64,000 nucleotides of DNA, taken from Pararheinheimera marina. Its GTDB lineage: Bacteria; Pseudomonadota; Gammaproteobacteria; Enterobacterales; Alteromonadaceae. Shown piece by piece: positions 41,898 through 50,558 of the stretch. The DNA lies in contig NZ_JBHSGB010000009.1 in NCBI RefSeq assembly GCF_042654345.1, forward strand, positions 62,001-126,000, written 5' to 3'. The notes under the pieces are model-generated. The model was not told the origin of the DNA, made no database searches, and worked only from the letters and a program-made list of their open reading frames with translations. How positions within the stretch are numbered: the stretch's first letter is position 1; the number at the start of each line of letters is the position of its first letter. A program made the position numbers and the translations under genes.

Positions 41898-42367
41898 TTT
41901 TTCGCATCCTGCGAAAAATCCCTTCGGGACCAGCCTTCGGCTGTCCAAAAACGTTCCAGACGTTTTTGTGTTTCCTTTTGCTATCAGATGGTTGATCAAG
42001 GACGCGGGCGGTTGAGAAGCTTCTACTTCCTCGCAGAGCTCGTCGGGTTCAATCGGCAATACGCCAAACTGTTGGCGTATTGAAATCCCGATTTCACGGT
42101 TCGACAAAATCGCTGGGAGCGATTTTGGACGCGCAGCGCGCGGCCCTGAAGGGGCGTTTGCCAGGATGGCAAACGCTTATCTGGCCCTTCGCAGAGCTCA
42201 AGGCGTTCCGTCGGCAGCATGCCAAACAGTTGGCATGCTGAGATCCCAACATCACCCTCCCGCGATACTGACTCCTCACAGATCTCGTCGTGTCAAATCA
42301 GGATTTCACGATTCGAGCAATTTGCCGGGAGCAAATTACTGTCCAAAAGCGCTCAAGACGCCGCTTT
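41898..42367. repeat. Array of perfect hairpins with repeated linkers
   Basis: About 470 bases without a credible gene, packed with palindromes: arms at 41898-41906/41910-41918 (9 bp), 41931-41935/41939-41943 (5), 41946-41954/41960-41968 (9), 42057-42067/42072-42082 (11), 42105-42114/42118-42127 (10), 42154-42163/42167-42176 (10), 42215-42225/42230-42240 (11), 42319-42325/42331-42337 (7). Arm sequences differ, but loops recur (ACTG/ACAG; GGG, GGA or CGGGA). Linkers recur as well: CGCAGAGCTC at 42032 and 42190, CACAGATCTC at 42277; GATTTCACGGTTCGA near 42090 and GATTTCACGATTCGA near 42302; CTGTCCAAAA at 41941 and 42339. Function unknown. Confidence 0.8.
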
Positions 42368-42763
42368 ATAACACTGCTGCAATTGCCCAACCAAAGCTTT
42401 GACCACCTGGTGGCGATAGAGCATACCGACAACCTGGTTATCGTGATCCAGTACCGGTAGTTGGTGTAGCGCCAGGTTATTAAAAATCATTGCTGCATCA
42501 ATCAACGAGTCGGTCAATTTGACGCTGATGACCTTTTTCGTCATGACATCCTGAATTTTGTTTTCTGTGCTGCAAAAGTAGCTGGCATGCAGCATGGAAC
42601 CCAGGCAATCCTGTTCTGATAAAAAACCAACTAATTGCTGTTGATGGAACACGGCGGCACCACTGACGCCGGCTTTTTGCAGTTGCTCAACGGCATGCAC
42701 TATCGTATCGTCTTGTTGCAGGCGAACCAGTTCAGTTTGATAGATGTCTTTGACTAAGCTCAT
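42353..42763 (-). CDS. Two-CBS-domain protein
   Basis: 136-residue cytoplasmic protein made of a pair of CBS domains (about 5-60 and 70-130), a Bateman module that usually binds adenine nucleotides. Segments: GVSGAAVFHQQQLVGFLSEQD in the first domain (split about residue 33 onward) and LALHQLPVLDHDNQVVGMLYR in the second. No attached enzyme. GGGAG lies seven bases before ATG 42763. Its 3' end enters the hairpin array. Alone on its strand; another CBS protein lies at 62482, similar in architecture. Confidence 0.88.
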   Translation of the reverse strand: MSLVKDIYQTELVRLQQDDTIVHAVEQLQKAGVSGAAVFHQQQLVGFLSEQDCLGSMLHASYFCSTENKIQDVMTKKVISVKLTDSLIDAAMIFNNLALHQLPVLDHDNQVVGMLYRHQVVKALVGQLQQCYKAAS

Positions 42764-42936
42764 AAAATGTCTCCCGTTGTGTATAAAGGCAGAGTAAAGT
42801 AGTGAGCGTTATTAACTAAAGCGAATTAAAGCGCTTGTATTAATCTAAAATAATGAACAAGTGGCGAGGCGTTTGCAGTGAACAGAGTAAAACGGCGGAA
42901 TTCTGTGCAGTCAGTGCAAAGCCAGGTTGTTTTTGC

Positions 42937-42964
42937 TTTACCTTTCATAGCTGTTTTGTATAAT
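42937..42964 (+). promoter_or_regulatory. Promoter of tRNA-Trp
   Basis: Perfect -10 TATAAT (42959-42964) with TTTACC (42937-42942) 16 bases upstream as -35, and a GC-rich start region. It probably also drives holD-rimI. Confidence 0.75.
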
Positions 42965-42979
42965 GACGGCCTCAACGCT

Positions 42980-43056
42980 AGGGGCATAGTTCCAATTGGT
43001 AGAACAGCGGTCTCCAAAACCGATGGTTGGGGGTTCGAATCCCTCTGCCCCTGCCA
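42980..43056 (+). tRNA. tRNA-Trp (CCA)
   Basis: 77 bases including the encoded CCA end. Acceptor AGGGGCA pairs with TGCCCCT; anticodon CCA at 43014-43016 in loop CTCCAAA; T-arm GGGGGTTCGAATCCCT. The next coding gene starts 19 bases after it with no terminator between. Confidence 0.97.
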
Positions 43057-43075
43057 CTTCTAAATAGACTTCATT

Positions 43076-43468
43076 ATGAAGCTATCATCGCAACAAATTC
43101 AGCTTTTACAACATAACGGTATTCAGCCATTAACCCTGCACGCTCATTTTTCGCAGTTGCAGTCGTCTTTTGCTGAACCATCAGAATCTTTTGCAGAAGC
43201 GGCCGATCAGATAGCTCCAGAGCCTCAGGCTGAGTTGCAGGTAAGAGAACCTGAAACCGGTCACCCGCTGACGCAGGATATTCAGCATGCCTTGCACTCT
43301 TATGCGCCTTCACTGACATGGCGCCTGGCTGACACCGCTATTCAGCTTGCATCTGAGCAGTTACTGACCCCTGAAACACTGGATGCCGGACAGAAACGCC
43401 TGATGTGGCAACTTATTACGCAGTATCACGAGGAACACAGTGACAGCAAAGATCCGCAGCGCAACTGA
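43076..43468 (+). CDS. holD: DNA polymerase III psi subunit, divergent
   Basis: 130-residue protein with weak sequence identity to HolD but the right architecture: N-terminal QLLQHNGIQPLTL matches the psi segment that binds chi (LQQLGI-W in E. coli), and the C-terminal LTWRLAD...MWQLITQYHEEH matches SWRLG...LWQQICTYEHD. The middle is variable. The decisive context is the 29-base overlap with rimI, the same overlap as E. coli holD-rimI. Psi links the clamp loader to SSB via chi. There is no clear ribosome-binding site before the ATG, which lies 19 bases after tRNA-Trp. Confidence 0.78.
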   Translation: MKLSSQQIQLLQHNGIQPLTLHAHFSQLQSSFAEPSESFAEAADQIAPEPQAELQVREPETGHPLTQDIQHALHSYAPSLTWRLADTAIQLASEQLLTPETLDAGQKRLMWQLITQYHEEHSDSKDPQRN

Positions 43469-43886
43469 AGCTGATATTCCGGCTATGTTGGCCGTTGAAC
43501 AGGCCGCTAACGCTTACCCCTGGACCGAAGGCAATTTCAAAACCTGTTTTTCTGAGCGCTACTTTAACGCGGTGCTGGAGCTGCAGGGTGAAGTTCTCGG
43601 GTTTTATGTGGGGCAACAAGTTGCGGTTGAAGCCACGCTATTTGATATTGGCGTTGTGCCTGGTGCGCAAGGCAAGGGTTATGGCCGTTTATTATTGCAA
43701 CACTTTTTAGCCCAAGCCGAGAGCAAAGCCGTGCTGGATGTATGGTTGGAGGTCCGCCAATCCAATACCGCCGCCATTGCACTTTATGAATCTGCAGGCT
43801 TTATTCAAACCGGGTTAAGACCCAATTATTACCCGACCAAACAAGGCCGCGAAGATGCCATCCTGATGGCGCTGCCGTTGGGCTAA
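43440..43886 (+). CDS. rimI: Ribosomal protein bS18 alanine N-acetyltransferase
   Basis: 148-residue GNAT acetyltransferase; acetylates the N-terminus of ribosomal protein bS18. Acetyl-CoA loop GAQGKGYGRLLL near residue 78 and the RimI-type segments YPWTEGNFKTCF and ALYESAGF are present, ending near RPNYYPTKQGREDAILM. Start codon is GTG 43440 with GAGGA six bases upstream, inside the end of holD (29-base overlap). Confidence 0.94.
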   Translation: MTAKIRSATEADIPAMLAVEQAANAYPWTEGNFKTCFSERYFNAVLELQGEVLGFYVGQQVAVEATLFDIGVVPGAQGKGYGRLLLQHFLAQAESKAVLDVWLEVRQSNTAAIALYESAGFIQTGLRPNYYPTKQGREDAILMALPLG

Positions 43887-43935
43887 GTTTGCCACAGCTT
43901 CAGATGGCGAAATTCTGGGCCTGTCCTTTGTAAGC

Positions 43936-43944
43936 TGCTATAAT
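43936..43944 (+). promoter_or_regulatory. Extended -10 promoter of prfC
   Basis: TGC directly before TATAAT (43939-43944), giving an extended -10; no good -35. Transcription would start near 43951, leaving a leader of about 74 bases. Confidence 0.6.
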
Positions 43945-44024
43945 CCCGCACAATTTTTTAACTCTGCAATTTGTCCCGGCCACACCAGGTGAAGGCGGGG
44001 TTTTGCTATTGAAGAAAGCCATCT

Positions 44025-45611
44025 ATGAGCACTGAACTGTTTTTGCAGGAAATTAATAAGCGTCGCACCTTTGCGATCATCTCTCACCCGGATGCCGGTA
44101 AAACCACCATCACGGAAAAAGTGTTGTTGTTCGGACAACTGATCCAAAAAGCCGGTACTGTCAAAGGTAAAAAATCCGGCCAGTTTGCCACCTCAGACTG
44201 GATGGAAATGGAAAAAGAGCGGGGCATCTCGGTCACCACTTCGGTCATGCAATTTCCTTATGCCGATTGCCTGGTCAACCTGCTGGACACCCCGGGCCAC
44301 GAAGATTTCTCGGAAGATACTTACCGCACGCTGACAGCAGTCGACAGCTGCCTGATGGTGATTGACGGCGCCAAGGGTGTTGAAGAGCGGACGATCAAGC
44401 TGATGGAAGTCACGCGTTTACGTGACACACCAATAGTCACCTTTATGAACAAAATGGACCGCGATATCCGCGACCCTATCGACCTGTTAGATGAAGTGGA
44501 AAGCGTCCTGAAGATTGCCTGTGCGCCAATCACCTGGCCTATTGGTTCAGGTAAAGAGTTTAAGGGCGTGTACCACATTCTGCGTGACGAAGTGATTTTC
44601 TATCAGTCCGGTATGGGCCACACCATTCAGGACATCGATATTATTAAAGGCATCGACAACCCGGAACTGGACAAGCGCATCGGTTATTTTGCCGCTGAGT
44701 TGCGTGAGAAAATGGAATTGGTGAAAGGTGCGAGCCATGAGTTCGATCGCGATGCTTTTATCAAAGGCGAGCTGACGCCGGTGTTTTTTGGTACTGCCTT
44801 GGGTAACTTCGGTGTCGACCATATGCTGGATGGCCTGACCGATTGGGCTCCGGCCCCTCAGCCGCGCACCACCACTAATCGCATTGTGCAGCCGGACGAA
44901 GCCGGCTTTACCGGTTTTGTCTTTAAAATTCAGGCCAATATGGACCCGAAACACCGCGACCGCGTGGCCTTCTTACGTATTTGCTCGGGCAAGTATGAGA
45001 AAGGCATGAAGATGCACCATGTGCGTATTGGCAAAGATATTCTGGTGCCACAGGCACTGACCTTCCTGGCCGGTGACCGTGAGCATGTGGAAGAGGCCTA
45101 CCCGGGTGACATTATCGGTTTGCACAACCATGGCACCATCAAAATTGGTGACACCTTCAGTTCCGGCGAAAAGTTCAGCTTCACCGGCATTCCAAACTTT
45201 GCGCCTGAACTGTTCCGCCGTATTCGTCTGCGCGACCCGTTAAAGCAAAAACAATTGCTTAAAGGTTTGGTGCAGCTGTCCGAAGAAGGCGCGGTGCAGG
45301 TATTCCGTCCGCTGGACAACAATGACCTGATCGTCGGTGCCGTAGGTGTGTTGCAGTTTGATGTGGTGGTGCACCGGTTAAAATCGGAGTACGGTGTGGA
45401 CGCGATTTATGAAGCTGTGAACGTCAATACGGCCCGTTGGGTGTATTCAGACGATGCCAAAGCACTGGATGAATTTAAAAACAAAGCCAGTGCCAACCTG
45501 GCGCTGGACGGCGGTGACGCGCTGGCCTATATAGCGCCGACCATGGTAAACCTGAATCTGGCGATGGAACGGTATCCGAAAATTAAGTTCCACAAGACGC
45601 GTGAACATTAA
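44025..45611 (+). CDS. prfC: Peptide chain release factor 3
   Basis: 528-residue translational GTPase that recycles RF1/RF2 after termination. G motifs: G1 SHPDAGKTT near residue 20, G2 region EKERGISVTTSVMQF, G3 LDTPGHEDF, G4 NKMDRD. Length and the order of domains match RF3 (529 in E. coli), not EF-G. A plausible extended -10 lies upstream. argS follows 24 bases later, and no terminator was seen between them, so they may be co-transcribed. Confidence 0.98.
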   Translation: MSTELFLQEINKRRTFAIISHPDAGKTTITEKVLLFGQLIQKAGTVKGKKSGQFATSDWMEMEKERGISVTTSVMQFPYADCLVNLLDTPGHEDFSEDTYRTLTAVDSCLMVIDGAKGVEERTIKLMEVTRLRDTPIVTFMNKMDRDIRDPIDLLDEVESVLKIACAPITWPIGSGKEFKGVYHILRDEVIFYQSGMGHTIQDIDIIKGIDNPELDKRIGYFAAELREKMELVKGASHEFDRDAFIKGELTPVFFGTALGNFGVDHMLDGLTDWAPAPQPRTTTNRIVQPDEAGFTGFVFKIQANMDPKHRDRVAFLRICSGKYEKGMKMHHVRIGKDILVPQALTFLAGDREHVEEAYPGDIIGLHNHGTIKIGDTFSSGEKFSFTGIPNFAPELFRRIRLRDPLKQKQLLKGLVQLSEEGAVQVFRPLDNNDLIVGAVGVLQFDVVVHRLKSEYGVDAIYEAVNVNTARWVYSDDAKALDEFKNKASANLALDGGDALAYIAPTMVNLNLAMERYPKIKFHKTREH

Positions 45612-45635
45612 CAGGCGATACAGGCAAAGAATTTT

Positions 45636-47375
45636 ATGAATATCAAAGAATTATTATCGGCAAAAACCCAGGCAGCCATGGTGGCTGTCGGTTTGCCTGC
45701 GGATACCAACACCGCGGTGACACAAAGCACCAAACTGGAATTTGGTGATTACCAGATTAACGGTGCTATGGCGGCTGCCAAATTATTGAAAACCAATCCG
45801 CGCGCCTTAGCGCAGCAATTGGTGGAACAATTGAACCTGGGCGATATGGCCGACAAGGTTGAAATTGCCGGCCCAGGTTTTATCAATGTGACCTTAAGCA
45901 AAAGCTGGCTGGCGCAACAGCTGGCTGGTGCGGCACAAAACCCACGTTTAACGGTAAGCGCTAACCCGGCACCACAACAGGTGGTGGTGGACTACTCGGC
46001 GCCAAACCTGGCCAAAGAGATGCACGTAGGTCACCTGCGTTCGACCATTATTGGTGACGCCTTAGTGCGTTGTCTGGAGTTCTGGGGCGACAAGGTGATT
46101 CGCCAGAACCATATGGGCGACTGGGGCACCCAGTTCGGTATGCTGATTGCGCACCTGGAAGACAAACTGGCGGCCGGTGTTGACCTTGAGCAGGTGGCGC
46201 TGGCCGATTTGGAAGAATTCTACCGCGAAGCGAAAAAACGTTTTGACGATGAAGCAGGCTTTGCTGATAAATCCCGTGACTATGTGGTGAAGCTGCAAAG
46301 CGGCGACGCGCACTGCAAAAAGCTGTGGCAGTTGTTTATCGACACCTCGATCAAACACAGCGAAGAAGTGTACCGTAAGCTGAATGTGACGCTGAGCCAT
46401 GAGCATATCAAGCCGGAAAGTGCTTACAACGATATGCTGCAGCCTATTGTCGACGAGCTTAAAGGCAAGGGGCTGGCGGTGGAAGACCAAGGCGCGCTGG
46501 TGGTGTTTTTGCAGGAACTGGCCGACAAAGAAGGCAATCCTTCGCCTTTTATTATTCAGAAAACTGGTGGTGGTTTCCTGTATGCGACTACAGATCTGGC
46601 GGCTTGCCAGTACCGCAGCCATGGCCTTGGTGTTGACCGTATTGTGATTTTCACCGACGCCCGCCAGGCGCTGCACTTTAAACAAGTGGAACTGGTGGCG
46701 CGTAAAGCTGGTTTACTGCGTAACGAAACCGCCTATGAGCATGCGCCATTCGGCACCATGATGGGTGAAGATGGTAAGCCGTTTAAAACCCGTACCGGTG
46801 GCACCGTCAAACTGGCGGAATTGCTGGAAGAAGCGGTCAGTCGCGCAGCCGAAGTGGTCAAGCAGAAGTCGACCGATCTGACCCCTGACGAAATGGCCGA
46901 AGTGGCAGCTAAAGTGGGTATTGGCGCGGTGAAGTTTGCCGACTTATCGAAGAACCGCACCAGTGATTACATGTTCAGCTGGGATGCGATGCTGAGCTTT
47001 GAAGGCGCGACAGCGCCTTACCTGCAATATGCCTACACCCGGGTCAGCAGTATTTTGCGCAAAGCGGGCGTCGATTTAGGTTTTTCTGCGCCTTTGGTGC
47101 TGGTGGAAGAGCAGGAAAAACAACTGGCTGTGAAGCTGCTGCGTTTTGAAGAAACGCTGCAGGCCGTGATGAAAGACGCGGTGCCAAACTTGCTGTGTAA
47201 CTACCTGTACGAGCTGGCCAGCCAGTTTATGAGTTTCTATGAGGCGTGCCCAATCCTGAAAGAAGGCGTCGAGCCAGAGTTGAAGCAAAGTCGTTTGATG
47301 CTCAGTATTCTGGTCGCCCTGACCTTAAAACAGGGGCTGGAGTTGCTCGGCATCGATGTGATGGAAAAAATGTAA
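45636..47375 (+). CDS. argS: Arginyl-tRNA synthetase
   Basis: 579 residues (577 in E. coli). Class I synthetase: HIGH-type motif HVGHLRST near residue 130, preceded by DYSAPNLAKEM; GTMMGEDGKPFKTRTGG takes the KMSKS region, as usual for this enzyme; the C-terminal anticodon domain includes YAYTRVSSILRKAG. The N-terminal Add-1 domain is present. Reads tRNA-Arg such as the two copies at 41678 and 41794. Followed by a terminator. Confidence 0.98.
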   Translation: MNIKELLSAKTQAAMVAVGLPADTNTAVTQSTKLEFGDYQINGAMAAAKLLKTNPRALAQQLVEQLNLGDMADKVEIAGPGFINVTLSKSWLAQQLAGAAQNPRLTVSANPAPQQVVVDYSAPNLAKEMHVGHLRSTIIGDALVRCLEFWGDKVIRQNHMGDWGTQFGMLIAHLEDKLAAGVDLEQVALADLEEFYREAKKRFDDEAGFADKSRDYVVKLQSGDAHCKKLWQLFIDTSIKHSEEVYRKLNVTLSHEHIKPESAYNDMLQPIVDELKGKGLAVEDQGALVVFLQELADKEGNPSPFIIQKTGGGFLYATTDLAACQYRSHGLGVDRIVIFTDARQALHFKQVELVARKAGLLRNETAYEHAPFGTMMGEDGKPFKTRTGGTVKLAELLEEAVSRAAEVVKQKSTDLTPDEMAEVAAKVGIGAVKFADLSKNRTSDYMFSWDAMLSFEGATAPYLQYAYTRVSSILRKAGVDLGFSAPLVLVEEQEKQLAVKLLRFEETLQAVMKDAVPNLLCNYLYELASQFMSFYEACPILKEGVEPELKQSRLMLSILVALTLKQGLELLGIDVMEKM

Positions 47376-47380
47376 GTTAA

Positions 47381-47410
47381 AAGGGCAGGTGTGAACCTGC
47401 CCTTGTTGTT
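47381..47410 (+). terminator. Intrinsic terminator after argS
   Basis: 10-bp perfect stem AAGGGCAGGT (47381-47390) with ACCTGCCCTT (47395-47404), loop GTGA, then GTTGTT. Confidence 0.8.
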
Positions 47411-47429
47411 AATGGAGTCAGAAAAGTCT

Positions 47430-48068
47430 ATGAAGATTGATGATATCCGCCGCAGTTACACCTTAAACAAACTGGACGGCGACCAACTGAACCCGGATCC
47501 TATTGCTCAATTTGAGCTGTGGCTTAAAGACGCGATCGCAGCCGAATTACCGGACCCGACGGCTATGTGTGTCGCGACCGTCAGTCCGGAAGGTCAACCG
47601 TCACAACGTATTGTGCTGCTAAAAGATGTCGGGCCAGAAGGTTTTGTGTTCTATACCAACCTGGGCAGTCGTAAAGCCAGCGAATTGGCACAGAACCCGA
47701 AAGTCTGTCTGCATTTTCCCTGGCACTCGCTGGAGCGTCAGGTCATTGTGTATGGCTGCGCTGAGCAGGTGCCGACGTCTCAGGTAATGAAATACTTTTT
47801 ATCCCGCCCCAAAGAAAGCCAACTGGCGGCTTGGGCGTCCGAGCAGAGCCGTCCCGTGTCGACCCGAGCGGCGTTAATGCAAAAGTTTGCCGAGATCAAA
47901 CACAAGTTTGAACAAGGCGAAGTACCGTTACCGTCGTTCTGGGGGGGCTTTTTAGTGCGCCCACAGCAGATAGAGTTCTGGCAAGGCGGGGAGCACCGGT
48001 TGCATGACCGCTTTATGTACAGCAAAACTGATGACCAGCACTGGAGCATCAACAGGTTATGTCCATAA
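47430..48068 (+). CDS. pdxH: Pyridoxine/pyridoxamine 5'-phosphate oxidase
   Basis: 212 residues (218 in E. coli). FMN enzyme that makes pyridoxal 5'-phosphate. Signatures: DPTAMCVATV, RIVLLKDVGPEGFVFYTNLGSRKA (split near residue 65), HFPWHSLERQVIV, and the C-terminal FWGGFLVRP...FWQGGEHRLHDRF. ATG 47430 gives the family N-terminus MKIDDIRRSYT; a GTG at 47391 lies inside the argS terminator and is rejected, and an ATG at 47412 is a minor alternative. It overlaps the next gene by 10 bases. Confidence 0.97.
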   Translation: MKIDDIRRSYTLNKLDGDQLNPDPIAQFELWLKDAIAAELPDPTAMCVATVSPEGQPSQRIVLLKDVGPEGFVFYTNLGSRKASELAQNPKVCLHFPWHSLERQVIVYGCAEQVPTSQVMKYFLSRPKESQLAAWASEQSRPVSTRAALMQKFAEIKHKFEQGEVPLPSFWGGFLVRPQQIEFWQGGEHRLHDRFMYSKTDDQHWSINRLCP

Positions 48069-48889
48069 AGAGCTCCGCAGAGGCAGGCACATCCCTGCCT
48101 TTGTTGTTTGACACTCATTGCCACCTGGATTTGCCAGAACTACTGCCGCAGATAGAACATCATCTGCAGCAGGCCAGAGCCCTTGGCGTGCAGACTATTC
48201 TGGTGCCTGCTGTGGAGCAAAAAAACTGGTTGCCTTTGCTTAGGTTGCAACAGGCGCATCAATTTGCCGTGGCCTTGGGAATTCATCCCTGGTGGGCGGC
48301 GGGTGCGCAGCGGGAGGCGTTGGTGCTGTTGCAGCAGTTGGGCGCCAAACCAGAGGTGTGCGCCATTGGTGAAATTGGACTGGATTATGCCCTTGACGAG
48401 CAGACCTTTAGTGCGCAGGAGTTGCTGTTCAGCCAACAACTGGCCATTGCCAAAGCGCTGAAAAAACCTGTGGTGCTGCATCACCGAAAATCCATGGTGC
48501 AGTTGTTGGCAGAGCTGAAGCGGCAGCAATTTACTGAAGGCGGCATTTTGCACGCTTTTTCCGGTAGCTACCAGCAGGGTCAGGCTTTTATCGATTTGGG
48601 TTTTAAGCTGGGCATTGGCGGCACCATCAGCTATGAGCGGGCAGAAAAGACCAAAAAGGCGGTGCAGAGATTGCCATTAGAAGCTCTGGTGCTGGAAACG
48701 GATGCTCCAGCTATGCCTTTGGCTGGTTTTCAGGGGCAAGTGAACACCCCCTCCCAGCTGGCTTTGGTGTTTCAGGCTTTGGTTGAGTTACGGCCCGAAC
48801 CCGCGGCAGAGTTGGCTGCTCAGCTTTGGCAGAACAGCTGCCAGGTGCTTCGGTTAGACCTTCAGAGCAGATTGCTGGGTTCGGCCTGA
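48059..48889 (+). CDS. TatD-family metal-dependent hydrolase (YjjV-like)
   Basis: 276-residue TIM-barrel metallohydrolase. Metal ligands: His-x-His in FDTHCHLDLP, Glu in IGEIGLDYAL, His in VLHHRKSM, His in LHAFSGSY and Asp in LETDAPAMP. TatD relatives are 3'-5' nucleases or hydrolases of uncertain substrate; the GIHPWW and ETDAPAMPLAGFQG segments suggest the YjjV branch. Start ATG overlaps pdxH by 10 bases. Its 3' end overlaps the convergent ytjB by 28 bases. Confidence 0.9.
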   Translation: MSIKSSAEAGTSLPLLFDTHCHLDLPELLPQIEHHLQQARALGVQTILVPAVEQKNWLPLLRLQQAHQFAVALGIHPWWAAGAQREALVLLQQLGAKPEVCAIGEIGLDYALDEQTFSAQELLFSQQLAIAKALKKPVVLHHRKSMVQLLAELKRQQFTEGGILHAFSGSYQQGQAFIDLGFKLGIGGTISYERAEKTKKAVQRLPLEALVLETDAPAMPLAGFQGQVNTPSQLALVFQALVELRPEPAAELAAQLWQNSCQVLRLDLQSRLLGSA

Positions 48890-49503
48890 CGCTTTTTCCA
48901 GAGACGCTGTGCAGTATGTAACAATCGACTCCAAAGCCCGCGGATCACAAAGGCCACCAGCCCGGCGACCAGCAACATCCAGAGCACTTGCTGCATCAGC
49001 TGTTGCCAGGCCTGCGTGACTGGCAACAAGCTGGCGTCCAGCTTCATGCTGATCTTGATATAGCCAATGACCCGGCCTTCCTGTTCAATTTCCTGCACCA
49101 GGGCCAGCAGTTCAGGTTGAAACTGCGGCGCGTACATCACCACAGCAGGTGATGCTGACTTAGAGGCGGACAGCTTGGCGCCGTTGGCGTCATACACCAC
49201 CACGTCTTGCAAATAAGGCGTGTCGGCAATATGGGTGGTCAGCTGATTCAGACTTTCCAGCTGGTCGTTCACAATCAAATAAGCGGCCGTATGTGACAGT
49301 GCGACCAGTGTAGAGCGCATCAGCTCTTCACTTTGCTGCTGAAACAGTTGTTCGCCTTGCTTATGGCTGGTCCACCACCACTGAGTCAGCACCAGAATGC
49401 CGCTAGCCGCAAGCACCACCTGAAACAGGCGGTACAAACGGGATTTTCTTTCCTGGTTACCAAACTGAAATTGCATAGGCAAGCTTAAGTTTTGCGCTGA
49501 CAT
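48862..49503 (-). CDS. ytjB: YtjB/AhpA-family membrane protein
   Basis: 213 residues with two membrane helices (about 25-45 and 165-190) enclosing a periplasmic domain, and a basic C-terminal tail. It matches the SMP/YtjB/AhpA family, which in E. coli lies divergent from serB, as it does here; function is not settled. ATG 49503 is chosen since it gives MSAQNLSLPMQFQF and lies outside serB; an in-frame extension to 49578 would overlap serB. The gap to serB is 56 bases. Confidence 0.85.
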   Translation of the reverse strand: MSAQNLSLPMQFQFGNQERKSRLYRLFQVVLAASGILVLTQWWWTSHKQGEQLFQQQSEELMRSTLVALSHTAAYLIVNDQLESLNQLTTHIADTPYLQDVVVYDANGAKLSASKSASPAVVMYAPQFQPELLALVQEIEQEGRVIGYIKISMKLDASLLPVTQAWQQLMQQVLWMLLVAGLVAFVIRGLWSRLLHTAQRLWKKRQAEPSNLL

Positions 49504-49559
49504 CTGCTGAAAAATGTCGGTAGAATGCCATGGCAACAGATTGAAGTACAGGTGGCAGT

Positions 49560-50555
49560 TTGAGCTTTTCAGAACCAAAACAATTAAGTGCAGTGTCTAT
49601 CAATGAGTTAGAGCAGTTGCTTTCGCACAAAATGCTGCAGATCCGTGCGGGCCAACTTAGCATGCCATCCGAGGCCAATTCACAGGTTGCGCTGCGGTTA
49701 CGGCTGTTTGGCCGGCCGCTTAGCATCACGGATTTGAGCACGTTTGCTCAGTTATTAGCCCCAAGAACGGCATTGTTGAGCCTGTTGCAACCACATACGG
49801 ATTTGTCAGCGGGTTATCAGTTCAGCCTGGCCGAATCACTGGAACCTGAGCTTATGCACCAACTGGCTGACTGGACGAAATCAGCGGGCCTTGAACTGGT
49901 GTGCCAGAGCAGTGCCCCGAGCTTAGCTAAGCCTGGCCTGTTGGTGATGGATATGGACTCCACGGCCATTCAGATTGAATGCATTGATGAAATAGCAAAG
50001 CTTGCGGGCACTGGGGAGCAAGTGGCCGCAGTGACAGCCCGTGCGATGAATGGCGAGCTGGATTTTGCCCAAAGCCTGCGTGAGCGGGTGGCGACCTTAG
50101 CCGGTGCTCCGGTGACTATTTTGCAGCAGGTGCTGGACGGCGTGCCGTTAATGCCGGGTCTGGAAGCGCTGGTGGCCAGGTTGCAACAGCAGCAGTGGCG
50201 GGTGGTGATTGCGTCCGGTGGTTTTACCTTTTTTACCGAAGCGCTGAAAGAGCGGCTCCAGCTAACCGCTACCTTTGCCAATGAATTGGAAATTGTCGAC
50301 GGCAAACTTACCGGCCAGGTGCTGGGCACTACTGTCGATGCAGCTTACAAAGCCCGGGTGGTAGAGCAAATCCGTCAGCAATACGGGATTGAACCGACAC
50401 AAACTGTGGCGATTGGCGATGGCGCCAACGATTTACCAATGCTGGCTGAAGCGGCGCTTGGTGTGGCTTTTCATGCCAAACCTAAAGTGCAGGCCCAGGC
50501 CAAAGCGGCTATCCGGCAAGGTTCCTTGCTGCAGCTGCTGTATCTGCTGGATTAA
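49560..50555 (+). CDS. serB: Phosphoserine phosphatase
   Basis: 331-residue HAD-family enzyme, last step of serine synthesis. Catalytic LVMDMDSTAIQIE near residue 130, IASGGFTFF (motif II), and the GDGANDLPML motif with Asp ligands for Mg. The N-terminal ~120 residues are the variable ACT-like part. The start is TTG 49560 with AGGTGG upstream; the first in-frame ATG (49632) has no ribosome-binding site and would trim the N-terminus. Divergent from ytjB as in E. coli. Confidence 0.96.
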   Translation: MSFSEPKQLSAVSINELEQLLSHKMLQIRAGQLSMPSEANSQVALRLRLFGRPLSITDLSTFAQLLAPRTALLSLLQPHTDLSAGYQFSLAESLEPELMHQLADWTKSAGLELVCQSSAPSLAKPGLLVMDMDSTAIQIECIDEIAKLAGTGEQVAAVTARAMNGELDFAQSLRERVATLAGAPVTILQQVLDGVPLMPGLEALVARLQQQQWRVVIASGGFTFFTEALKERLQLTATFANELEIVDGKLTGQVLGTTVDAAYKARVVEQIRQQYGIEPTQTVAIGDGANDLPMLAEAALGVAFHAKPKVQAQAKAAIRQGSLLQLLYLLD

Positions 50556-50558
50556 GCC

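Noticed and set aside
41871..42279. Minus-strand reading frames of 61-78 residues across the hairpin array
   Set aside because: They run through the palindromes, resemble one another only because the underlying DNA units repeat, have no ribosome-binding sites, and are rich in Cys, Arg and Ser as random translation of hairpins gives. Treated as non-coding.
41898..42367. CRISPR array or phage attachment site after the tRNA genes
   Set aside because: Repeats are unequal palindromes, not direct repeats with even spacers, and no cas gene, integrase or duplicated tRNA end is seen.
47391..47429. Upstream GTG start for pdxH
   Set aside because: It lies in the loop of the argS terminator and the extra residues do not match the family N-terminus.
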